Source of the DNA: Leptospirales bacterium
GTDB lineage: Bacteria > Spirochaetota > Leptospiria > Leptospirales > Leptospiraceae
Assembly: GCA_013297885.1 (NCBI GenBank)
Contig: JAAFIR010000015.1
Coordinates: 44,360-108,359, forward strand
DNA: 64,000 nucleotides
Direction of reading: 5' to 3'
Shown: piece by piece, positions 10,801 through 18,598 of the stretch
How the letters are laid out: each line of letters opens with the position of its first letter
Numbering within the stretch: the first letter of the stretch is position 1
Made by a program: the position numbers and the translations under genes
The notes under the pieces: model-generated
Database searches by the model: none
What the model saw: only the letters and a program-made list of their open reading frames with translations
What the model was told of the DNA's origin: nothing

Positions 10801-11108
10801 GAGAAGAATACCAAACTAGATATTTAGATTATGTAATTGTAAAAGGAAAAACGGCACCAGTAAAATTATTTGAACTTTTAAATTTAGAAATTGATTTCTT
10901 AAAACTGAATTATTTAGAAAATTACAAAGAAGCAGTTTATGCTTTTTACCAAACTGAATTCATTGAATCCAAAAAATTGTTTTTAGAAATTTCAAAATTA
11001 AATCCCGATGATAAAGCAGTTCAAAATTTCCTAAATCGAATTAATATTTTTGAAAAAGAAGGCATCCCAGAAAACTGGGATGGAAGAAATTTGATGACTG
11101 AGAAATAA
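7818..11108 (+). CDS. 7TMR-DISM histidine kinase / receiver / nucleotide cyclase fusion lipoprotein
   Basis: A 1096-residue protein with a TTG start inside the previous gene. The order is: lipobox (FFFC, Cys16); DISM extracellular beta domain (40-190); seven membrane segments (about 200-395); coiled coil; HisKA with His437 in 'SHELKTPLHGIIG'; HATPase with the N box near 553 and 'DTGIGI' near 582; receiver with 'VDDEP' near 693 and phospho-Asp741 in 'LLDVMMPK'; class III cyclase from about 845 with the two metal Asp in 'FSDIRSF' and 'LGDGFMALF'; short TPR-like tail. It should sense a carbohydrate-like or other extracellular signal and output both phosphoryl transfer and cAMP/cGMP. Substrate specificity is not determined here. 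Confidence 0.9.
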   Translation: MKIFKLFFLLPIFFFCSKLEKNSLILKDGILDIQNWSPTKSSILKLSGAWEFYPKQFLIPEDFENNKTNSGKLFHKVNSSWNEILFEEKKLGSEAFGTYRLIILTKKDYENKAIYFASFSTASRIWLNGKGIFASGKVSREAKDHIPSYKNGFFHFPVDKEEIEIIIQVSNFNYPKGGIDTDIFFGNEDEIQSLRDSNLFSDLFLFGILSALSVYNLVIYLIRRKDKQALYFAIFCFISSLNIGTQREKIFSEFFNLSWLMNLKLFYLSFNFVAFSLYLYSKEMIQILYEKFFSKLFFTIIPISSLIILFTGSSFFPLIFEPFLFFQTTLGVLVFFFMITTFLKTKSKDDFLFIISYSVLFLFYSYEQFQRDFEVQIENLPPMGLIFFSFVQAILLAKKFSKGFQLSEKLSEELEHQNEKLKNLDKLKDEFLSNTSHELKTPLHGIIGITESLIDGVSGNLNHEAKKNLSLILMSGKRLNNLINDILDFSKLKNHDLNIKKQSLDLKMILEMVITLLNPLAKQKNLIIESNISEIKVLGDEDRIQQIFLNLIGNSIKFTDEGKISIQAEIKNDIVQIQVKDTGIGIPKEKLETIFLSFEQVDSSISRIYGGTGIGLSIVKKLVELHGGKVWAESEEEKGTSIFFTLTLSNLKEVENNPEIKEKLITSEQDTLVLSNEAKEISIPQPNRIRILIVDDEPINLQILENQLSINNYEIFRSINGEEVIDLIKNKKIIPDLILLDVMMPKLSGYETCKIIREEFSESELPILMLTAKNRLQDLIEGFSSGANDYLAKPFSKDELLTRIKSHLNLLKTNRSTRRFFPNEYLEFLSKESILDIELGDHISKEMTVMFSDIRSFTTISEQMTPKENFDFVNSYLSEMSPVIQKNQGIIVKFLGDGFMALFPNQSIDAILAAQDLQVALENYNSKRILENKIPIQVGIGIHYGKMMMGLVGNSSRLQGDAFSDSVNLAARVESLTKQYNASVIITEDVKKNIREEYQTRYLDYVIVKGKTAPVKLFELLNLEIDFLKLNYLENYKEAVYAFYQTEFIESKKLFLEISKLNPDDKAVQNFLNRINIFEKEGIPENWDGRNLMTEK

Positions 11109-11109
11109 A

Positions 11110-11538
11110 TCAATTACAACAAGTATTTGTTACTTTTGTATCAGAATTTTCAAGAACTACAAACGCTTCCCAAGAGTTTTGGTCTGGATCTTCTATCCAA
11201 ACTTTATCTTGAATCGCATAACAACAGTTAATAGATTCTTCTTCTGAATTTTTTATACCTGAATTTTCCCAAATTGATTTTAAAAGTAAAACATCTTTAC
11301 TAGAAGAAACTTCAATACCAAAATGAGAAACTTTTGATTCATTCTTTACAGTTTCAATTTTATTTAATGTTAGATTTAAAGAAGGAAAATCTAAATCAAA
11401 TTTAGCATAGTCTTCTTTTAATTTAACTGGACTAACTTGAAACATTTTTGAATAAAATTCTACTGACTTATTGATGTCTATTACGTTTAAAGAAATATGT
11501 GGTTTTTTGATATGGATTAAATTGAATAATGGATTCAT
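11110..11538 (-). CDS. Glyoxalase-fold protein, ArsI/CadI-like
   Basis: A 142-residue vicinal-oxygen-chelate protein. 'HISLNVIDINKSVEFYSKMF' begins the first beta-alpha-beta unit. 'CCYAIQDKVW' followed by 'DPDQNSWEAF' matches the cysteine pair and metal Glu of ArsI-type C-As lyases and CadI proteins. A further Cys pair lies at the C-terminus (NTCCN). It is the last gene of the arsR-arsC operon, overlapping arsC by 4 nt, which supports an organoarsenical or metalloid role. True C-As lyase activity is inference. Confidence 0.75.
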   Translation of the reverse strand: MNPLFNLIHIKKPHISLNVIDINKSVEFYSKMFQVSPVKLKEDYAKFDLDFPSLNLTLNKIETVKNESKVSHFGIEVSSSKDVLLLKSIWENSGIKNSEEESINCCYAIQDKVWIEDPDQNSWEAFVVLENSDTKVTNTCCN

Positions 11539-11948
11539 AGAATCTCCTTAATTAATTGTTCTGAAAAATTTTTAATTTCGTCTCGCACTTTTCTAAATAA
11601 ATTTTCTTTTTCTGATTGGATTGCTTTGGATGGATCTATAAAATTATGATGAATTCTTTTTGCTTTGGAATGAAAAATTGGACAGTTTTCTTTTGCATGA
11701 TCACAGACTGTTAGAATCAATGAAAATTCAATATTTTTGTATTCTAAAATATTGTTTGAAGTATGATTTGAAATATCTATTCCTGCTTCTTTCATATAGA
11801 AAACTGCATCTGGATTTAAGCCATGAGTTTCTATTCCAGCTGAATATACATTAATATCTTTTTGATATTGATTTGCAAAAAATTTTAGCCAGCCCTCAGC
11901 CATTTGAGACCTACAAGAATTTCCTGTACATAAAACTAAAATATTCAT
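11535..11948 (-). CDS. arsC: Arsenate reductase, low-MW phosphatase family (thioredoxin type)
   Basis: The catalytic loop 'LCTGNSCRSQ' lies at the N-terminus and a Cys further in ('CDHAKENCPIF') supplies the second and third redox cysteines typical of thioredoxin-coupled ArsC. I chose the ATG at 11948, which overlaps the arsR stop (TAATG), rather than the longer frame starting 15 bases upstream; this gives 137 residues, the usual family length. The enzyme reduces arsenate to arsenite. No arsenite pump gene is adjacent in this window. Confidence 0.88.
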   Translation of the reverse strand: MNILVLCTGNSCRSQMAEGWLKFFANQYQKDINVYSAGIETHGLNPDAVFYMKEAGIDISNHTSNNILEYKNIEFSLILTVCDHAKENCPIFHSKAKRIHHNFIDPSKAIQSEKENLFRKVRDEIKNFSEQLIKEIL

Positions 11949-12286
11949 TAACAACACTCCCATTTAGATTTGTATTTTTTTAATTCAGAAAAAAATTTTA
12001 ACATTTCAGATTCAAATTCATCTAGTTTTTTCCAATTGATACAATAACAACTTTTTAAACCTTCCACTTCACCCTTAATTAACTCAATTTCTTTTAAATC
12101 TTTTAAATGTTGAGAAACTGTGCTTTGAGAAAGCGGCAAAACTTCTACAATCTCTCCACAAATACAAGTATTTCGTTTTGCTAATTCTTTTAAAATTTCA
12201 AGTCTTGCAGGATGTGAAATAGACTTGGCTAATTCACTTAATTTCTGTGATTTAATACTAAATTCAAAAGATTTATTTATTGCCAT
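11948..12286 (-). CDS. arsR: ArsR/SmtB-family metalloregulatory repressor
   Basis: 112 residues with a winged-helix core ('SQSTVSQHLKDLKEIELI' recognition region). A CxC site in 'NTCICGEIVEVL' matches the ELCVCD As(III) site of ArsR. Further Cys occur at 'KSCYCINW' and the C-terminal 'ECC'. It is the first gene of the operon; an inverted repeat immediately upstream of the start is the likely autoregulatory operator. As(III) binding should release the repressor. Confidence 0.9.
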   Translation of the reverse strand: MAINKSFEFSIKSQKLSELAKSISHPARLEILKELAKRNTCICGEIVEVLPLSQSTVSQHLKDLKEIELIKGEVEGLKSCYCINWKKLDEFESEMLKFFSELKKYKSKWECC

Positions 12287-12288
12287 AT

Positions 12289-12304
12289 ATCGTAAATATA
12301 CGAT
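12289..12304. promoter_or_regulatory. Probable ArsR operator (inverted repeat)
   Basis: ATCGTA-AATA-TACGAT is a perfect 6-bp inverted repeat two bases upstream of the arsR start codon, the expected place for an autoregulated ArsR site overlapping the start of the message. Confidence 0.7.
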
Positions 12305-12394
12305 GATATTTTTTTGTAAAGAGTTTTTAATTTTGAATAAAAATTTTCAAAAAAAACATTATAAAAAAATAATTCCGATTTAGAGCAAGTTACT

Positions 12395-12595
12395 GCGAAA
12401 GGGATTAACTCGGGGTCAAAAAATTGATATAACATGGTTAATTGCAACTAAGAAGTAGGGAAAACAATTTTTTGACCGAAGAGGAAAGCCCGGTTTTTTT
12501 CTCACCTAACCCAATTTTATTTGAATTAAAAATATTTTTTTTAGCTCCCTTTCTGTATAGAAAGGAAAAAGGGTTAAGTGAGAAAAAAATTCGCC
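12395..12595 (+). repeat. Three-way-junction element, copy 1
   Basis: Outer stem P1 GCGAA/TTCGC; inner stem P2 GGG/CCC (in AAAGGGATT and AAAGCCCGG); helix at the base of arm P3 CTC/GAG; arm P3 GGTCAAAAAATTG with CAATTTTTTGACC; arm P4 CTCACCTAACCC with GGGTTAAGTGAG between a T-run and an A-run. It lies between the divergent arsR and DUF4912 genes. A short open frame over it (12442-12699) is judged spurious. Confidence 0.85.
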
Positions 12596-12691
12596 ATAAT
12601 AGCTCATACAAAATTTTAGTGTTAAAGTTAAAATCTAAAACTAGTTTAAAATTTATCTTTACAGAATTATCTAAAATTTTTTACTTTATAT

Positions 12692-13318
12692 ATGAATGAA
12701 CCAAGTACCAAAATCTATTTTGATAATGATTTGAACCAATTGCCAATTTATTACAATCGTGACTTGATTAAAGTTTTGTTTATAAACCCAAAAAATATTT
12801 TTGTAATTTGGGGAATATCATCTATAACTTACAAAAAATTAGAAACTGATTTAAAAACTTCTTCTGAAAATATTAGTTTTGAACTTTTGATTCATTATAA
12901 ATCGGAAGACAAAAAAAATTTTACAAAAAAAATTTCCTTACCAGCATTTAGTACAGATTGGTTTTTTGAATTTTCAGAACCTGTTAAAGATGTTAAAGCT
13001 GAACTTATTGGCTTTACTGAATTTTCAAATTCGATTTCTATTTTGCATTCATCTGAAATTTCAATTCCTTCCAAAAAACCAAGTTTATCTGTGAATATGG
13101 ATTGGATTCACCCACATTGGTTAGAATATTCTCAAACAATTTCTAAACCCGATGAAACAATTTTAATTCCTAAAAATGAATTTGCACAACAACAGCAACT
13201 ACAAACTGCTCAAGGGTTTTCTTTAGAGTTAAATCCTTTTTTTGAAAACCAAATTTTTCATTCAGATGGAAGTTCAGGAATACTTAGTTCATTTAGTTCC
13301 TCAGGACATAAAAAATGA
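12692..13318 (+). CDS. DUF4912 domain protein
   Basis: A 208-residue protein. Residues 15-115 match the DUF4912 pattern: 'LPIYYNRDLIKVLFINPKNIF' region, 'VIWGIS', then beta strands. The remainder is low-complexity, with a QQQQ run and a Ser-rich tail. In other bacteria DUF4912 genes often precede a GH57 branching enzyme, as here: the stop overlaps the next start by 4 nt. It may be a carbohydrate-binding accessory of glycogen synthesis (inference from linkage). Confidence 0.8.
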   Translation: MNEPSTKIYFDNDLNQLPIYYNRDLIKVLFINPKNIFVIWGISSITYKKLETDLKTSSENISFELLIHYKSEDKKNFTKKISLPAFSTDWFFEFSEPVKDVKAELIGFTEFSNSISILHSSEISIPSKKPSLSVNMDWIHPHWLEYSQTISKPDETILIPKNEFAQQQQLQTAQGFSLELNPFFENQIFHSDGSSGILSSFSSSGHKK

Positions 13319-14919
13319 ATAAAGTTGGATATCAAATCATTCATCTTCATGCACATTTGCCTTATGTAAGACATCAAGGTTATGATCCAAAATTTTTAGA
13401 AGAGAGTTGGTTAAATGAAGCCATTCTTGAAACTTATATTCCATTAATATTGATGTTTAGGAAATTAAAATTTGAACAGGTAAATTTTAAAATTTCAATG
13501 ACTTTTACTCCGAGTCTTTTGTCAATGTTGGGGGACGAATATTTACAAAAAAATTTTTTAAACTATTTGGAAAAACTAATTGAACTATCAAATAAAGAAG
13601 TAAAACGAACAACTTTTGATCCTCATTTAAATTATCTTTCAAACTATTATTTAGAAAAATTTATTGAATACAAAAAAGTTTTTCTAGATTTGAATCAAAG
13701 TATAGTAGAAGGATTTAAAGAATTTGTTTTATCAGGCAATTTAGAAGTTATTACTTGTACTGCAACCCATTGTTTTCTACCACTTTTTGAAAGTGAACCT
13801 TCAACAGTCCATGCTCAAATTAAAATTGGCAAAAAAGTACATAAGGAATTTTGGGGAATTGAACCAAGAGGAATCTGGCTAGCAGAATGTGGATATTATT
13901 CTGGAGTTGAAAAATTCTTAGCCGACCAAGGGATTCGTTATTTTTTTGTGGACACTCATGCAATTGCAAACTCTATACCAAAACCAAAATACAATGTATT
14001 TGCTCCTGTAGAAGTTGGTTCTGGAGTTTTTGCTTTTGCAAGGGATATTCAAAGTTCTTCACAAGTTTGGAGTTCGATTCATGGTTACCCAGGTGATGTT
14101 CGTTACAGAGAATATTACAGAGATATTGGTTTTGATTTAGAATATGATTATATTAAAAATTATGTTCATCCTTCTGGAATTAGAATCAATACTGGAATTA
14201 AATACCAACGTATCACAGGCAAATCCAATTACAAAGAATATTATAAACCTGATTGGGCTATTGAAGCATGTGGATTACACGCAGAAGATTTTTTAAAAAG
14301 TAGAATTGTGCAATCAGAAAAATTAAAATCAGAAAATGGACAAACACCAATTATAGTTTCGCCTTATGACGCAGAACTTTTTGGTCATTGGTGGTATGAA
14401 GGTCCAACATTTTTAGAATTTTTATTTAAGAAAATTCATTTTGATCAAAACAAAATTGAAACAATTCATCCAATGCAAGCAATTGGACAAGTTGGAAAAA
14501 TTCAATCTGTCAAAATGGGTTTTGCAAGTTGGGGAGAAGACGGCTATGCTGATGTTTGGCTTAATCGTGGTAACTCTTGGATTTATCGTCATATGTTTGA
14601 ATGTACAATTATGATGGAAGCACTTGTTTACCAATATAAAAATACAAAAGATGAAACTAAACGAAGAATTTTAAATCAAATGGCAAGAGAACTTTTGCTT
14701 TTACAAAGTTCAGATTGGGCATTTATTATGAGAATGGGAACAATGGTAAATTATGCTGAGAAGAGAGTAAAAATCCATACCAATTTATTTTTTAAATTAC
14801 ATGAAGAATTAATTTCGTCTTCACCTAATCTTGATTATGTGGCTGAAATAGAAAAAGAAAATCCCATTTTTCCAAATATTAAATTTGAAGATTTTATTAA
14901 TAACTCAAATAAGAATTAA
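13315..14919 (+). CDS. GH57 1,4-alpha-glucan branching enzyme
   Basis: 534 residues, typical for the DUF1957-type GH57 branching enzymes. 'QIIHLHAHLPYVRHQG' at the N-terminus is the first conserved region. 'GIWLAECGY' holds the nucleophile Glu191. 'SPYDAELFGHWWYEGP' holds the acid Asp352. The enzyme makes alpha-1,6 branches in glycogen-like glucan in the cytoplasm. It is coupled to the DUF4912 gene and its 3' end overlaps the convergent minus-strand gene by 23 nt. Confidence 0.9.
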   Translation: MNKVGYQIIHLHAHLPYVRHQGYDPKFLEESWLNEAILETYIPLILMFRKLKFEQVNFKISMTFTPSLLSMLGDEYLQKNFLNYLEKLIELSNKEVKRTTFDPHLNYLSNYYLEKFIEYKKVFLDLNQSIVEGFKEFVLSGNLEVITCTATHCFLPLFESEPSTVHAQIKIGKKVHKEFWGIEPRGIWLAECGYYSGVEKFLADQGIRYFFVDTHAIANSIPKPKYNVFAPVEVGSGVFAFARDIQSSSQVWSSIHGYPGDVRYREYYRDIGFDLEYDYIKNYVHPSGIRINTGIKYQRITGKSNYKEYYKPDWAIEACGLHAEDFLKSRIVQSEKLKSENGQTPIIVSPYDAELFGHWWYEGPTFLEFLFKKIHFDQNKIETIHPMQAIGQVGKIQSVKMGFASWGEDGYADVWLNRGNSWIYRHMFECTIMMEALVYQYKNTKDETKRRILNQMARELLLLQSSDWAFIMRMGTMVNYAEKRVKIHTNLFFKLHEELISSSPNLDYVAEIEKENPIFPNIKFEDFINNSNKN

Positions 14920-15574
14920 TTTTTGATGCCATATTTTCTGGAACTCTAAAGCCACCATCTTCAACTCGTTCAATATATTTTTTAAATGAATAGGAATGTT
15001 GTGAAGAATGAATTAGTCCAAGAAAACAATCTGCTAAAGACTTTTCGATAAAATTACAAAGTTCTTCATCAGATTGAAGTCTTTCTTCAAAACTATGTAG
15101 TAGTTTTCTATTGATACCACGACAAATAGAACGATAAAATCCAAATTTAACAAGTGCTAATGAATCAAAGTTTCTAATTTTTATATCATACTCGAGCTGT
15201 GTTAAATTAATACAGTCTACAACTTGTATTGCATAAGATTTATTTAAATGTTCATAAGCAATAGAGTTAATTAATAAATTTTGGTATAATTCAAGCCTAG
15301 AACAATTTTCATGATCACAATCTCCTATTCTACCTTTATCACAATGTAGATACATAACAACATCTGTATCTGAGTTTTCCATTGCTTGTCCAAAATTTAC
15401 AGATCCCATTAAATCAAATGCTATATTATCCCCACTTGATCCAATCAAATCCACAAATTTTTTGAAGTCCATGATTCTTCTTCTTGATATATCAGTTTCA
15501 TGTTGTCTAAAAAATTTTTTTAAACCATTAAACTCTTTTATGATCGGATGATTTTGAAATCGTTTAATTCCCAT
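14897..15574 (-). CDS. Nucleotidyltransferase-fold protein
   Basis: 225 residues. 'DLMGSVNFGQAMENSDTDVVMYL' (about 55-77) is the GS...DxD-like motif of the Pol-beta nucleotidyltransferase superfamily, but longer and all-alpha after residue 120, unlike small MNT antitoxins. It overlaps the metallophosphoesterase gene by 1 nt and is the last gene of a three-gene minus-strand operon. The substrate is unknown. Confidence 0.6.
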   Translation of the reverse strand: MGIKRFQNHPIIKEFNGLKKFFRQHETDISRRRIMDFKKFVDLIGSSGDNIAFDLMGSVNFGQAMENSDTDVVMYLHCDKGRIGDCDHENCSRLELYQNLLINSIAYEHLNKSYAIQVVDCINLTQLEYDIKIRNFDSLALVKFGFYRSICRGINRKLLHSFEERLQSDEELCNFIEKSLADCFLGLIHSSQHSYSFKKYIERVEDGGFRVPENMASKINSYLSY

Positions 15575-16578
15575 TATCTCCTCACAAACTCTTCTTCAGT
15601 TATAATAGAGTCATCAGCTATAAAACTGGTTTTTAATTCTTCTTCAGTGTTCACTGTCATTAAATGAGAAATTTTTCCATCTAAATGACGATGCAGTTTA
15701 ACTTCGTTAACTTTTTTGTTATTTATTTCTATTTCTGCAAAAAAACCTCCATGTTGAAATCCATAAACAGAATCAACTGGACCAAAATTGGATGGGTTTA
15801 AAAAAACTATATTAGATTTTTTTAATATACCTTGGTCTTCATGAACATGACCTGAAACAACTAAAATTGGTTTTGTTTCTGCATCGTCAATATAACGTCT
15901 AATACCTTGTGAACCAATGTTGCCATAACCAGGAATTTTATCAAAAAATCCATATGCAGGGTTATGAATCATTGCAATATCTGGAAGTTCTTCTTTAAAA
16001 AAATCTTCGGGTTCAGAATAAGTTGTTCCATATTTTGTGTATTCATGGAATTTTACTGCTAATTTTTCAGGAATTCCAGATGTCACAATTGGTGCACCGC
16101 CATAACCAGAAAACTTTAAACTTCCTTCAATGAAACTTTTTCTATGAATGTCCAATTCATACAAATCGGTATATTGTAAATCAATATCATAATTTCCAGG
16201 TAATAAAATACACTTTGCATTTGCATAATTCTCAATTAACTTTTTGATTAGTTGGTATTTTTCTTTCATCGTTTTTGAAGCTTTATTAAATAATTCTCTA
16301 TACTTTAAAGATTTATTCATCACTTCTTCAGAATATTTTTCTGGAAAACGAATTACTCTGGTTGCATAATCAAATGGGGTTGTGTCTTCACCTCCATCTT
16401 TAGCAAGTAGATCAAGCTCTTCTTGGTAAGTACAGAAATCAATAATTCTATCATAACTAAAAAAAGCCTTATAAATAATATCACCAGACAACATATATAA
16501 ATCAGGATTAGTTTTTTTAAAAACTTCTTTCATTCCTTTTAAACCATCATGAATATCAGTTAAGTAAATTAGTTTCAT
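15574..16578 (-). CDS. Metallophosphoesterase
   Basis: 334 residues of the calcineurin-like family. Metal-binding motifs: 'DIHDG' (residues 7-11), 'LSGDII' near 31, 'LLPGNYDID' near 125 and 'VVSGHVHEDQG' near 230. Substrate unknown (possibly nucleotides or phosphoprotein). It overlaps the upstream gene by 4 nt and the downstream nucleotidyltransferase by 1 nt, so the three are made together. Confidence 0.85.
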   Translation of the reverse strand: MKLIYLTDIHDGLKGMKEVFKKTNPDLYMLSGDIIYKAFFSYDRIIDFCTYQEELDLLAKDGGEDTTPFDYATRVIRFPEKYSEEVMNKSLKYRELFNKASKTMKEKYQLIKKLIENYANAKCILLPGNYDIDLQYTDLYELDIHRKSFIEGSLKFSGYGGAPIVTSGIPEKLAVKFHEYTKYGTTYSEPEDFFKEELPDIAMIHNPAYGFFDKIPGYGNIGSQGIRRYIDDAETKPILVVSGHVHEDQGILKKSNIVFLNPSNFGPVDSVYGFQHGGFFAEIEINNKKVNEVKLHRHLDGKISHLMTVNTEEELKTSFIADDSIITEEEFVRR

Positions 16579-17309
16579 ATTTGAAAATCGCTTTCAGAAT
16601 ATTTTGACAATTCAATTACATTTGTTCCAAAAAAATCTATAATAGACCGAATTAGTAAATTGGACTTTACTAAAAAATAAACTTTATGTTTTTCTGCAAA
16701 AATTTTTTTTATTTTAATTCTATGTTCAGTATAAACTTTTTTTAAAAAATAATCTAAATTTACTCTAATTTCATTATTGAGTTTAGTTAAACTTAAAAAT
16801 TCTGGAAATAATTCAACAATAGTTTTAAGAATATATCTTTTATGTAAAACATCAAACTGTGAGATGATTTTTACAATATCAATTTTTTTTGGTATAGTGT
16901 TCCAAATTTGAAAGTTAACAATTTTAAATCTAACAGCATTTTGTTTTACCCAAATTGGTTTTAGCTTAACTCTAAAGTTTACAGACTCAAGTTTAATTAA
17001 TTTAGCTAAAAAATAATTTTTTGTTATAAATTTGCCTTCTAAAAAAACAAAGTGATTTTTGGCATCAATTAAAAATGATTCTAATTTTTCTGAATCAGAA
17101 ACTACTTTTTCAAAGATTAATTTGTTAATATATTCAAGATGCAAAGATACTTTAAATTCTTCTTCAATTTCATCTGAAGCGTTTAAAATTACATCAATTG
17201 ATTTATCAGGGTTCATCAATTCCCATATAGGGGTTGCCAAAATTTCAGTACTGGCTTTGATCATACCAAACATTCTTTGGCTTGCTTTTATAAAAACCTT
17301 ATCTATCAT
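16575..17309 (-). CDS. Unknown protein, first gene of operon
   Basis: 244 residues, Lys/Ile/Phe-rich, with no signal peptide and no motif I recognise. Alternating charged and hydrophobic segments suggest a soluble alpha/beta protein. It overlaps the metallophosphoesterase by 4 nt, which suggests a shared function. Function not assignable. Confidence 0.6.
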   Translation of the reverse strand: MIDKVFIKASQRMFGMIKASTEILATPIWELMNPDKSIDVILNASDEIEEEFKVSLHLEYINKLIFEKVVSDSEKLESFLIDAKNHFVFLEGKFITKNYFLAKLIKLESVNFRVKLKPIWVKQNAVRFKIVNFQIWNTIPKKIDIVKIISQFDVLHKRYILKTIVELFPEFLSLTKLNNEIRVNLDYFLKKVYTEHRIKIKKIFAEKHKVYFLVKSNLLIRSIIDFFGTNVIELSKYSESDFQI

Positions 17310-17397
17310 TTATAATATCAGCTTTAAAATTGGAAAGCTTAAAATCAATTAAAAATTATTTAATTATCTTTTGTAAATACTTTGTTTTTAAATTTGA

Positions 17398-17757
17398 CTA
17401 CTCCATTTTTTCTGTTTGTAAAAATAAATAATAACCTATATAAATTAAACTTAAACCATAATAAAGTTTAAAAGTTAAAATATAGTTGTAAATTTCAGAT
17501 CTGAGAATTAATTCGATTAAGACTAAATTGTATAAAAAAAAAATAAAACCCAAAAAAAATCTTTCATTGTTATCTTTTGGGGTTTGCCATAAATAAAATA
17601 AATAAACACCTAAAAAAAAAGAAATTAATCTAATTAAAATTAATTGAAAATCTGAATTTTGAAATATTAAAAAAAAAGTAAATTTTAATAAAAGTATTGA
17701 AAGTGAAATAAGAACAATTGGGATTATAGCTATAAAAATCAAAAAAAAAGATTTCAA
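17398..17757 (-). CDS. Small integral membrane protein
   Basis: 119 residues with about four hydrophobic segments and few charges. It is the last gene of the minus-strand series 19449-17398 and lies 5 nt after the Hpt-like gene. No family recognised. Confidence 0.55.
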   Translation of the reverse strand: MKSFFLIFIAIIPIVLISLSILLLKFTFFLIFQNSDFQLILIRLISFFLGVYLFYLWQTPKDNNERFFLGFIFFLYNLVLIELILRSEIYNYILTFKLYYGLSLIYIGYYLFLQTEKME

Positions 17758-17762
17758 TAATG

Positions 17763-18125
17763 TTAATTAATTTCAAGAAGTTTTGATTTTATACTAGTTT
17801 GAATTTCTTCAAAACATTCATCAGCAATTCTTTTTATATTTTCTTTCTCCTCCATTGCTATTGTAAAACCTTCTTTTACTTTTAATAAATATTCATTAAA
17901 TTCATTTATTTCTAATAATCCAAGGCTTGAACTAATTTTATGTCTTAATTTTCTATATGCTTCTACATTATTTTCATCTAAAACCGATTTAATTTCTTGG
18001 TTATAGTTCAAATATTCGGAAGAAATCTTATTCAACAATTCTTTATAACTTTGTTTCTCTTCAGAATAAATCTCATTTAATTGTTTGTATGATACATTAA
18101 TTTTTGGTTTAGTTGAAAATAGCAT
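17763..18125 (-). CDS. Hpt-like phosphotransfer protein
   Basis: 120 residues, all helical. 'YRKLRHKISSSLGLLEINEF' resembles the phosphorylatable-His motif of Hpt domains (H-x-K-S-S-x-x-LG), with His about residue 61. The window's kinase/receiver fusion could be a partner, but nothing links them directly. Confidence 0.55.
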   Translation of the reverse strand: MLFSTKPKINVSYKQLNEIYSEEKQSYKELLNKISSEYLNYNQEIKSVLDENNVEAYRKLRHKISSSLGLLEINEFNEYLLKVKEGFTIAMEEKENIKRIADECFEEIQTSIKSKLLEIN

Positions 18126-18133
18126 TTATCTAC

Positions 18134-18598
18134 CTAATTTTTGTTTCTTTTTAGAATAAGATTTTGACTAGTCATACTTGCAACTAATTTTCCTTTTTCA
18201 TCAAATGCTTTTGCTTCAAAAAAAATATTAATTGGACTAACTGTAATCGCTTCTGCAATTACTAAAACTTTTTGGTTTTCTCCTACACTTCTTACGTAAT
18301 TTATATTGAGTGCTGTAGTAACTATTGGGGCTTTTGCAATTGCATAAGATAAAGGTCCAATAGTATCATCCATGAAAGCAACTAAAATTCCACCTTGTAA
18401 AATGTTAATTGGGTTAGTAAATTCAGGCTTAACGGTAAAAATTTTTGACAATGATTTTCGATTAATATACTCAACTGTTTTCCCACCCAAAAGAAAGTGG
18501 CATTTTGGTGGAATTGTTAAACCTTCAAATTTTTCATCATTAAAAACTTGTTTAAGCACTTCTTCAGAAATATCTGGTTTTGAAAAATATTCTTTCAT
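18134..18598 (-). CDS. PaaI-type hotdog thioesterase
   Basis: 154 residues. 'LQGGILVAFMDDTIGPLSYAIA' is the hotdog helix with the Gly-Gly and catalytic Asp of the PaaI group; the rest follows the 4HBT strand pattern. Acyl-CoA substrate unknown. It overlaps the OmpA-like gene upstream by 4 nt. Confidence 0.8.
   Translation of the reverse strand: MKEYFSKPDISEEVLKQVFNDEKFEGLTIPPKCHFLLGGKTVEYINRKSLSKIFTVKPEFTNPINILQGGILVAFMDDTIGPLSYAIAKAPIVTTALNINYVRSVGENQKVLVIAEAITVSPINIFFEAKAFDEKGKLVASMTSQNLILKRNKN

Noticed and set aside
12395..12595. Hammerhead-type ribozyme in the three-way-junction elements
   Set aside because: GAAA precedes a stem in some copies, but no CTGANGA core or cleavage triplet is present on either strand.
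12442..12699. Open frame of 85 codons on the plus strand
   Set aside because: It lies over element copy 1 and its arms; the residues reflect hairpin sequence and there is no ribosome site or family match.
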